Assembly (NCBI GenBank): GCA_004802705.1
Contig: SGPL01000765.1
Coordinates: 1-12,709, forward strand
Direction of reading: 5' to 3'
Source of the DNA: Bondarzewia mesenterica
Taxonomy: Eukaryota > Basidiomycota > Agaricomycetes > Russulales > Bondarzewiaceae
Length of the DNA stretch: 12,709 nt
The position numbers and the translations under genes are program-made. Numbering within the stretch: position 1 is the first letter of the stretch; every line of letters starts with the position of its first letter. Under the pieces are notes generated by a model. That model was given only the letters and a program-made list of their open reading frames with translations, was not told the origin of the DNA and did no database searches. Shown here one piece after another: positions 1-5,686 of this stretch.

Positions 1-83
1 GCGTCGGTGCGGTCGGACGAGCCGTAAGCGTCGCCGCGGCCGGAAGAGCCGTAGGAGTCGTTGGAGTCGTTGTTGTAAGACAT
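1..83 (-). CDS. Tyr/Gly/Ser-rich low-complexity protein, N-terminal part
   Basis: This is the first 27 codons of a minus-strand gene that runs off the left edge. The ATG is at 83-81 and the protein begins MSYNNDSNDSYGSSGRGDAY. The repeating unit is D-(S/A)-Y-G-S-S followed by a charged residue, with no hydrophobic segment in the visible part. Short hydrophilic proteins built from such units are common in mushroom-forming fungi, but I know of no defined function for them. The start is supported by a well-placed TATA box about 65 bp upstream and by the absence of any upstream ATG in frame close by. The codons mostly end in C or G, as in a well-expressed fungal gene. The rest of the protein, its introns and any C-terminal domain lie outside the window. 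Confidence 0.6.
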   Translation of the reverse strand, partial: MSYNNDSNDSYGSSGRGDAYGSSDRTD

Positions 84-147
84 GTCGACCGTCGTCGGAT
101 GAAGCGGAGGAAAGAGTCTGAAGAGAGGGAACGGAAGACGAGGGTGG

Positions 148-155
148 TATTTATA
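148..155 (-). promoter_or_regulatory. TATA box of the gene starting at 83
   Basis: The plus strand reads tatttata, so the minus strand has a perfect TATAAATA. It lies about 65 bp upstream of the ATG at 83, leaving room for a transcript start near 115-125 and a leader of about 35-40 nt. A consensus TATA at this distance is usual for strongly or inducibly expressed fungal genes. Confidence 0.55.
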
Positions 156-159
156 CTTG

Positions 160-800
160 GAGGGTGGGAGGTGTCACTTGTGCCCGGAAGGAGCACGTCC
201 TGGAAGGCGCGTCATCGTGTGGAACCGGGCAGTGAAGGCGGTGCGATGGTGCGGAGACAGCCAGGGTACCGGTGGCGCGGCTCCTGTGTNNGTGACAGTC
301 GGAATGCGAGGTGCGGATGAGGCTCGATGAGGACATGGATTGCGGAGGCTGGCGAGAGACCCTGCAGGTACAGGTCGAACGTGTGTAGGATTGGCTATCG
401 TCGAGGACGAGGGGACAATCGCCCGTCGGAGGCCCACAAATGCCTGTATCCTGTGCTTCCTTGATCTCGTCCGCTGACGTCAGTCTCGAACGCGGGTCAC
501 GCTGATCAGCGTCCATCGATGTGTCTGTCCGTATTCGCGACGCGTCCATGCTTCGGGCACTGACTTTATGAATGCAGCCAATCCAGGAAGGCACAATCAC
601 GTTCACGCGGCGTCAAATCGAAGCACAGGCAAACTGTCGCACTGACAGTGAAGAGAAGAGCCGGGGACGAGAGAGCTCCTGAGGCGGTACACACAGACGG
701 ACGAGCGTGCGGATCTTGGACGTTGGACAGCCTCGGTCCGTATTTGTAGCGCATCAGTCAGAGGACGAACAGGACTCAGAAGATAGCAAGATTAGCAGAA
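160..800. other. Upstream intergenic region without a supported gene
   Basis: Reading frames here are short and overlap on both strands. None has a recognisable domain, a coherent hydrophobic pattern or convincing splice sites. The stretch most likely contains upstream control sequence of the minus-strand gene starting at 83. I see nothing else in it that I can name. Confidence 0.4.
290..291. other. Two undetermined bases (nn)
   Basis: The sequence contains two N characters inside the upstream region of the first gene. This is an assembly or consensus ambiguity and prevents exact motif analysis here. Confidence 0.95.
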
Positions 801-805
801 CGGGT

Positions 806-883
806 GAGCCTGGGCAGACGACGTGTTGTCTCTGACTCGGGACGACGCCCGAGCCTGGGCAGACGACGTGTTGTCTCTGACTC
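806..883. repeat. Perfect 33-bp direct repeat, two copies
   Basis: The 33-bp unit, starting gagcctgggcagacgacgtg and ending ctctgactc, occurs at 806-838 and again at 851-883 with no mismatch. The copies are separated by the 12 bp gggacgacgccc, giving a period of 45 bp. The identity points to a recent tandem duplication or a minimal minisatellite. No gene is predicted across it. Confidence 0.9.
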
Positions 884-1073
884 TGTGCATTACCTCGTCA
901 TCAGGCTCCCTGCCTACGAAAACGCGCCAACACGATACCGAGCTGGGATACCCCACAATGCATCTGAGCGGACGCCGGAGAGAGGATATCCGAAATAGGA
1001 CACCATCCATCTGCACTTGCGAGCCAACCTGAATGTTCAAATTCGAATGTTCCAGCGCTTGCAGCAGTGAATC

Positions 1074-1432
1074 AAGACTCGTCCGCACCCACACTGTGCA
1101 TTCGTGATGCTCCACAGTTCAAACGTTCATCTTTATCCGCCCCGCGCTGACGCTCGCACGCATTGCCAGACCCCTCCCGAAAGGCGCAGATCATCGACCT
1201 GTCAGCGCTAGCCCAAGTACCCGCAATGCTCCCACAATCCGAGATCTTACGCACGGATCCCACCTGCCCATCCACGTCTCCCAGGACCCACGGCGCGTCT
1301 TCATTCAAGGGGCTCGCCGAGGACTCGCAAGTACTCACCCACACTACATCTCCATGTCCAACGTTCAACGTCCATCTCCCCCGCGCTGACTTGCCACATC
1401 CCTTCCCACAGGCGCAGGCTATCGACCCGTCA
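1074..1432. repeat. Degenerate tandem duplication, two copies of about 110-130 bp
   Basis: Blocks appear in the same order twice, about 240-250 bp apart. They are gactcg...cacccacac, then caa(a)cgttca, then ccgcgctgac, then ggcgcag..atcgacc.gtca. The first copy is at about 1074-1205 and the second at about 1322-1432. The spacing between blocks differs, so the copies have diverged by small insertions and deletions. This repeat creates similar peptide snippets in the overlapping plus-strand frame, which is therefore not evidence for a gene. Confidence 0.45.
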
Positions 1433-2450
1433 TCCATCATTGATCTATCTGCTTTCGATCGAGGTCATCGCACTCCACTCGCTACTCTACGTCCATGCAT
1501 CATGTCTACTATCCACGACGGCCGCCGCACCTCATCCAACGTGCTCCCTCATCGACATCCACGCATCACCACAAAAGAGACCCCCCCCGTTCCGCCATAA
1601 CAATAAAAAACCCCTCCCGCACACGAACGTCCGAGCTCCATCCTCCATCCCCACCACCCAGCATCCCCTCCCGCATCTCACCCCATACCCACTCGTTCAT
1701 CTCGAAGCTTGAAGCTTGACCACCACGCCGTGACGCCGCACGCCCAACCCTCACGCTGTCGACCACGATCCCCGCATCCCTCTCTTTGTCTATAATAGGT
1801 ACAGGCACAGCCGCATCGCACCTCCTCCGAGTCTCCCGCGTTTCTAGTACTCCGAGTCTGAGCAAAAGTACTTCGTGGGATCCCCACGCTCAAGCTTCAA
1901 GGTCCATCATCGCGCATTCACGTCCAACACCGTCAAACTCATCCTCATTTATGTAGCTACCAGCTCGCAGGCCCTGCTCCAAATTGGGGATCCGCGCAGT
2001 CCTGTCCCCGTGTGCCAGACGCACACTGCACACTGACCACGACGGCATTCACGTCCCGTCGACCCTCAGAAGGGACAGAAAAAACGACAAACAAGAAACA
2101 AGAAACGAGAAACATGATCGAAATACATCGGCCGAAGAACCGCAGCCCAAACGGTCGCGACCCCTCGCCGACACCAACGCAACGCGTGTTGACCCTGCGC
2201 AAGTTGCAACCACTCACGTGCACACCTCTTGATGCCCCAACACATCGCACGCCTTCAAATCAAAAGCCTCCATCCTCACGCATCCATATCCATACTAATA
2301 GATAGGTAGATCCCACACGCCCCACACGCACGCACGGGATCCTTACATCCGCATTCAAATGAGAAGAAACCACGAAAACCGGACCATCCCGCGCGCCCAT
2401 CACAATCACACGGGGGCGTCACGAAGGAACGTGCGATTCATTTGGGACTC
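1433..2450. other. C-rich intergenic tract without a supported gene
   Basis: The plus strand is rich in C and poor in G over long stretches, with many CATCC and CCACC runs and a short tandem gaagcttgaagctt near 1704. Frames that stay open here are low-complexity and have no recognisable domain. A CACGTG E-box core occurs at 2215-2220. Pyrimidine-rich tracts of this sort are often seen in promoters and leaders of basidiomycete genes, but no plus-strand start with a good coding frame follows. Confidence 0.35.
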
Positions 2451-3148
2451 GGATGCGCGCGTGATGGCGACCGCGACTCAACTATAGAATAAGCATGTCT
2501 GTGTCCGTGTGTCTGTATGTCCGTGTGCTTGCGCGATGGGGATACCTACGTAGCTGCTACCGAACTAAGTATAGCGACAGTCCGCGACGGAGGGCGAGAT
2601 GGGCTGACGTATTTATATGTATATATAATCAAAAGGCGGGCAAACAATAAGGGGGGAGAGAGATCGCCGACGATGACGATGACGGAGAGGATACAGTGAT
2701 TTGATCGATTGATTGAATTGAATCGAGAACGGTGGTTCTGGGAAAAGTGCGATGTGCTGCGTTCGGGCAAGGCGGGACGTGCGTAGGGTAAGCGTCCCTG
2801 GCGGCGGAGAGGGCAAAGACGAAAAAGAGAGAGAGAGAATGCCAGGTGCGCCGTACGTAGAGCGCCACGCCCGCCGCCGCCGCCACAAACCTGAAAGACA
2901 GACAAAGCACATACGCGCGCGCGGAACCAAGCACAAAAAAATCAAGCAAGGTCAAACCATCCTAGAGTCCTCCGATCGACCAGAAAGGAAAGGCGTAAAG
3001 AAAGAGAGGGAAAAAGGTCAACCATCTCTCATAAGAAAAAGGAAATCAAAGGAGAAACAAAAATGTCGGGGTGACAAAAGTAAGAGCGAGAAAAATAGTC
3101 CCATCTGCGACCCCGGTCCCATCGAAGAAAAAAGAAAGCACCCTTCCT
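2451..3148 (-). other. Probable 3' flank or UTR of the minus-strand gene ending at 3149
   Basis: Downstream of the stop at 3149-3151, the minus strand is pyrimidine-rich for several hundred bases (purine-rich on plus), then AT-rich around 2608-2630 with tatatataatc. A long plus-strand frame across 2752-3420 is simply the Lys/Arg-rich translation of the purine-rich antisense strand and is not annotated. I see no other gene here. The 3' end of the transcript cannot be placed exactly. Confidence 0.35.
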
Positions 3149-3347
3149 TCAATACTTGGGCGGACCCGCGCTCGTGCTCATCCGGGGCGCAGACTCGTAA
3201 TACGGATCATACTCAGCCGTGTTCCTCCCCCCGTACCCATCCTCGTACTGCGCGCTCCCCCTGCCCTCAAACTCGTCCCGATACGGCGAATTCAGGCTCG
3301 CCGTGCTCGCGTTACCCTGCAACGGCACGAATGCGCTCGAATCAGAA
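3149..3347 (-). CDS. C-terminal tail exon, Tyr/Ser/Gly-rich, of an unknown protein
   Basis: This exon encodes about 65 residues in the minus direction. It starts just after a CCGCAG acceptor (intron 3348-3393) and contains AFVPLQGNASTASLNSPYRD and a later segment EYDPYYESAP, ending GPPKY and a TGA at 3151-3149. It has a natural-looking hydrophilic composition typical of cytoplasmic tails of fungal membrane or cell-wall synthesis proteins, but I do not recognise the protein. The frame also stays open across the preceding intron up to 3403, so the tail may originally have been longer and uninterrupted. Upstream, spliced in frame, is the start of an unrelated M20 peptidase. The two parts do not belong together in any protein I know, so the gene is probably chimeric or broken. 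Confidence 0.5.
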
Positions 3348-3393
3348 CTGCGGACCCCACGAGAGGAAGAAACAGCGAAAGTTAAAAAGTCAC

Positions 3394-3604
3394 CTCTCTT
3401 CAAACATTAGTTCCGGATGATCTAAAGAAACATGGTAAAATGAATGCGGGTTCACATCACTGGGAGCTGACCATGAATTCTGAGACTGAGGTCTCTGAGA
3501 TCTGGATCAAGCTTGTCGAGCTCTTGCTCAATGGTCTTCAAAACCTCTGGTCGGAAAATGCTGTTTGGAACGCTTTGAGAGTATGATGGCAAATTGCCAT
3601 CCTC
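3394..3604 (-). pseudogene. Peptidase M20 family dipeptidase (PM20D2-like), N-terminal fragment
   Basis: On the minus strand, exon 3604-3472 reads DGNLPSYSQSVPNSIFRPEV followed by LKTIEQELDKLDPDLRDLS. It continues, after intron 3471-3422 (GTCAGC to TTTCTTTAG, 50 nt), into exon 3421-3394. The spliced join gives RIHDHPELMFEE. The motif IHDHPEL.FEE is the conserved start of M20 amidohydrolases of the Xaa-Arg dipeptidase group, which cleave dipeptides in the cytosol. The zinc-binding and catalytic segments, normally several hundred residues further on, are absent. After intron 3393-3348 (GTGACT to CCGCAG, 46 nt) the frame enters an unrelated tail. A possible first exon with a CFSGLFGG segment lies near 3845, but its splicing is unclear. 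The fragment cannot be an active peptidase. Confidence 0.7.
3422..3471 (-). other. Spliceosomal intron in the M20 fragment
   Basis: The intron is 50 nt, with donor GTCAGC at 3471-3466 and acceptor TTTCTTTAG ending at 3422. Splicing joins CAT-G to AT-CAT and restores the family motif IHDHPEL exactly, whereas read-through meets a TGA. This is strong evidence that the splice sites are correct and that the source gene was a normal spliced fungal gene. Confidence 0.75.
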
Positions 3605-4177
3605 TAATCGGCCCGAAAAATTGCAGGAGCTGGCAAATTGAGGATGCTTCGGCTAACAATCGAGCGTCTTTTTGAGAATCTAGGTGAACACGATGAAATA
3701 CGACTAAGTAGCCTACAAGCTCGTCTTGCGTACCCCGTTGGACGCCTGAAATAGCGCTGGCTAGAGTCCCTTTGCTGTGCCGACGGCTTGTATTTGTATA
3801 CTGCCGATGACCACCAAACAGTCCGCTGAAGCAACCTGCATGCTCGATCTCTCCGCCAGTAGGCATTAGTGCAGCGTTAAGCGCGCTATTCATGAAATCA
3901 AGATGAACCGGCCAACCGTGATCTGGTGAGTAGAGGAAGTAGCAGATGCAGAGGAAGGCATTTTGATAGTCGCACGAGAGCAATATTAGACGGGCGTCAG
4001 TCTAGGTACCGGACAGTTCTTGCTCTCCATGTATCCGTGCTTGTCGGACCCGCGTGGTTTCTTGCGTCTGGTTTCTCAAAATGGTTACAACATATCCAAC
4101 TCAGTGTAAACATGCAGCCGCGTACGCACCAGGCCGGTCTGGCATCTACTACTATATAACAGATTATCGTGCATGAA
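3605..4177 (-). other. 5' region of the M20 fragment; no separate gene supported
   Basis: A minus-strand frame of 151 codons runs from 3983 to 3528. Its last third overlaps the M20 exon in a different frame and is therefore a shadow there. Its earlier part may hold a first exon of the M20 gene, but I could not find a set of splice sites linking it convincingly to the conserved exon. Between 3984 and 4177 I see nothing beyond a short spacer to the DUF7330-like gene. Confidence 0.35.
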
Positions 4178-4965
4178 TCAGTTACCCAGAAGATAACCTC
4201 CAATGCTCTTCCAAAACCCAGTCGCCGGTGTCAGGACCGTGACCTGGCTACTTAGACCGATTGTAAAGTTTCCGCCATGGGAGTACAATCGCCCATGATC
4301 CAACTGTTGATCGACGGGCGTCGAGGAAAGCATTTCGCCACTCATTCCGACAAGAATGAGTGCATCCGAGGCCTTCAGGATCCGTGCCGTTCTGGCCAAG
4401 ACCGGAAGGATATCTATCTTTCCTCGGCGGGTGCGTAGCTCCACTAAACCCATGAAACCGGAAGGCAGGAAAATCAACATGTTACCTGTGCCGATAGTCA
4501 GATGAAGATGTCCCATTACCAATAAAGAGGTATCGAACAGGCGAAAAGTGCCAGTCCGACTTGATAACTTTACGAGGCGCCCGGATAACATGACCTGAAA
4601 AAATGGAATACGGTTGACAATTGCACAGACCTCGCTGAGAATAAGAGTCGATATCGATGTACATATCTTCCGGGCCCTTTTGCGAACTGTGACGAGACAT
4701 TGAGAACATGCATAGTGACTGTTGCCTGGCCGAGAATTCAATATGGCATTGTGCTTGCCACTGCTGGAAGACTGGGGACTTGCGGGATCTTCTCGGTTTC
4801 TAACGACGTCAGAGAAACCCACAGGCAAAGAGAAGGATCGATTCGCCATGTGCCTATCTCCTGGTGTGAATTCGGACCTGAGCGAAAGGTGGTTGGAAAG
4901 GAAATGCTACGAGAAACATCCTCCCTACGCGTGGAAGCCGGATGTCCACCCTGTTCTTGTGTCAT
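4178..4965 (-). CDS. DUF7330-like protein, possibly frameshifted
   Basis: The best frame is open from 4849 to the stop at 4180-4178. Its last 130 residues follow a beta-strand-rich pattern: LVKLSSRTGTFRLFD, then GTGNMLIFLPSGFMGLVELR and TRRGKIDILPVLARTARILK, then LYSHGGNFTIGLSS and GFWKSIGGYLLGN at the end. Alternating S/T-R-x-G-x-I strands of this sort are typical of the DUF7330 family in mushroom-forming fungi, whose function is unknown. The N-terminal family signature GTWRIDPSL lies in a different frame, in an open frame that has an ATG at 4965. A third frame reads MYIDIDSYSQRG near 4640. Either small introns link these frames (a possible one is 4595-4630, GTCTGT to TTTTTTCAG) or the gene has picked up frameshifts. 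The family call is moderately sure; the gene model is not. Confidence 0.5.
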
Positions 4966-5160
4966 TGAGGTAAACAAAAAAAAAAGATCAATCTCTGTTC
5001 GAGAAACTGCAGAATAGTATGCAGGCAGGGGCACATCTTCTCAGGGCAAAATACGGCGCCCCCGTGAGGAGAACGCCTACCGAGAAGCGCGTGTATAGCA
5101 AGCCGGAACGAACAAGCGACCGAGTCAGGACTCTGGTGTTCATCCTTGTTCATCATGTCC
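4966..5160. other. Spacer between the DUF7330-like gene and the tRNA pair
   Basis: There is a run of eleven A at about 4975-4985 on the plus strand. I see no gene. The region holds the upstream part of the minus-strand DUF7330-like gene next to the tRNA terminator. Confidence 0.4.
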
Positions 5161-5161
5161 T

Positions 5162-5175
5162 AAAAAAACACAAAA
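5162..5175 (-). terminator. RNA polymerase III terminator shared by the two tRNA genes
   Basis: Read on the minus strand, TTTT occurs at 5175-5172, only five bases past the 3' end of the downstream tRNA, followed by a run of seven T at 5168-5162. These are standard Pol III stop signals. No T run of four or more lies between the two tRNA genes, so this is the only terminator for both. Confidence 0.8.
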
Positions 5176-5180
5176 GTTAA

Positions 5181-5258
5181 GGGCCTGGCCGGGAATTGAA
5201 CCCGGGACCTCCTCCAAATAGTCCCGAAGAAGGAATCATGCTACTAGACCATCAGGCC
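5181..5258 (-). tRNA. tRNA-Pro (anticodon CGG) with a probable 6-nt intron
   Basis: On the minus strand the acceptor strand GGCCTGA (5258-5252) pairs with CCAGGCC, with one A7-C66 mismatch. The T arm CCGGG-TTCAATT-CCCGG is perfect and the discriminator is C73, as usual for eukaryotic tRNA-Pro. The anticodon stem CCTTC pairs with GGAGG. Between them are 13 nt, TTCGGGACTATTT, instead of seven. Placing an intron in the standard position after base 37 gives loop TTCGGG-T, anticodon CGG at 5226-5224 and intron ACTATT at 5222-5217. The spliced tRNA is then 72 nt, as in yeast tRNA-Pro. The A box (TGGTCTAGTAG) and B box (GGTTCAATTCC) fit consensus. The D loop has A where G18 is normally found. Confidence 0.85.
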
Positions 5259-5263
5259 TGTAA

Positions 5264-5339
5264 GGGCCTGACCGGGAATTGAACCCGGGACCTCCTCCAA
5301 CTTCCCTAAGAAGGAATCATACTACTAGACCACCAGGCC
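5264..5339 (-). tRNA. tRNA-Pro (anticodon AGG) with a probable 4-nt intron
   Basis: On the minus strand the acceptor GGCCTGG (5339-5333) pairs with TCAGGCC over all seven positions, with a final G-U. The T arm CCGGG-TTCAATT-CCCGG is perfect and the discriminator is C73. The anticodon stem CCTTC/GGAGG encloses 11 nt, TTAGGGAAGTT. An intron after base 37 gives loop TTAGGG-T, anticodon AGG at 5307-5305 and intron AAGT at 5303-5300, leaving a 72-nt tRNA. The AGG anticodon (read as IGG after editing) would decode most proline codons. The gene lies upstream of the CGG copy in the direction of transcription, 5 bp away, and shares its D-loop G18-to-A change, so the pair arose by tandem duplication. 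Confidence 0.85.
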
Positions 5340-5368
5340 TTGAAATATATAATCATTAAATCATAATG
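5340..5368 (-). promoter_or_regulatory. AT-rich 5' flank of the tRNA pair
   Basis: Immediately upstream of the first tRNA, the minus strand is very AT-rich, with TTTAATGATTATATATTTCA. Such leaders, sometimes with TATA-like sequences, help position TFIIIB on fungal tRNA genes. The exact start site cannot be read from the sequence. Confidence 0.4.
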
Positions 5369-5401
5369 ACCTATAGTTATCCCTGGATAGGACGGTGCAC
5401 T

Positions 5402-5419
5402 CAACAGTTGCAACAGTTG
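5402..5419. repeat. Tandem CAACAGTTG, two copies
   Basis: The nonamer CAACAGTTG, a palindrome around its central base, occurs twice directly side by side at 5402-5410 and 5411-5419, about 65 bp upstream of the tRNA pair. It resembles a Myb or E-box type binding site. No function can be assigned from the sequence. Confidence 0.5.
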
Positions 5420-5655
5420 CGAAATGCTGTTCTCCCGAGCAATAGAGCCATTCGGGTTCTAAGGGATGTCAAAAAGTGATCCAGATGGGAATTGGTCGGA
5501 CATCGGCTGGGTCGGACCGTCCTACTCAGCCTGCGCGACGTCGGGCTGAACGCGCGCGAAGTTGGGTGAGCAAGACGAGAAAGTCAAGCCGGAATGGAAG
5601 TCAAGGGAAGCGCTAAGTGCGCAGACTCAGGCCGATGTCTATCACAATCGGACGG
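5420..5655. other. Intergenic stretch with a small inverted repeat
   Basis: I see no gene here. TCAGCC at 5526-5531 and GGCTGA at 5544-5549 form a 6-bp inverted repeat around CGACGTCG. The C-terminal end of the minus-strand gene from 5687 upward may extend into this stretch. Confidence 0.3.
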
Positions 5656-5686
5656 CTGTATGCCATCACCTTGAAGCAAAACTTAC

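Noticed and set aside
151..606. Minus-strand frame of 151 codons upstream of the first gene
   Set aside because: It passes through the two undetermined bases, overlaps the TATA box of the first gene and shows no coherent motif.
1163..1600. Plus-strand frame of 145 codons with a repeated IDLSA-type peptide
   Set aside because: The repeated peptide is explained by the degenerate DNA duplication, and the frame is C-rich low-complexity sequence without domain or splice support.
2752..3420. Longest plus-strand frame, 222 codons, very rich in Lys, Arg and Glu
   Set aside because: It is the translation of the purine-rich strand opposite the 3' flank and the coding tail of the minus-strand gene. 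It is low complexity, has no domain and overlaps better-supported exons.
3528..3983. Minus-strand frame of 151 codons ending RGFEDH
   Set aside because: Its 3' part overlaps the M20 exon in a different frame, and the M20 reading has clear family similarity. Only its 5' part might contribute an upstream exon.
5181..5339. Reading the tRNA pair as degenerate pseudogenes
   Set aside because: Acceptor, anticodon and T stems pair in both, A and B boxes and the Pol III terminator are intact, and removing the extra bases gives 72 nt in both copies. The single A7-C66 mismatch in the CGG copy is not enough to discard it.
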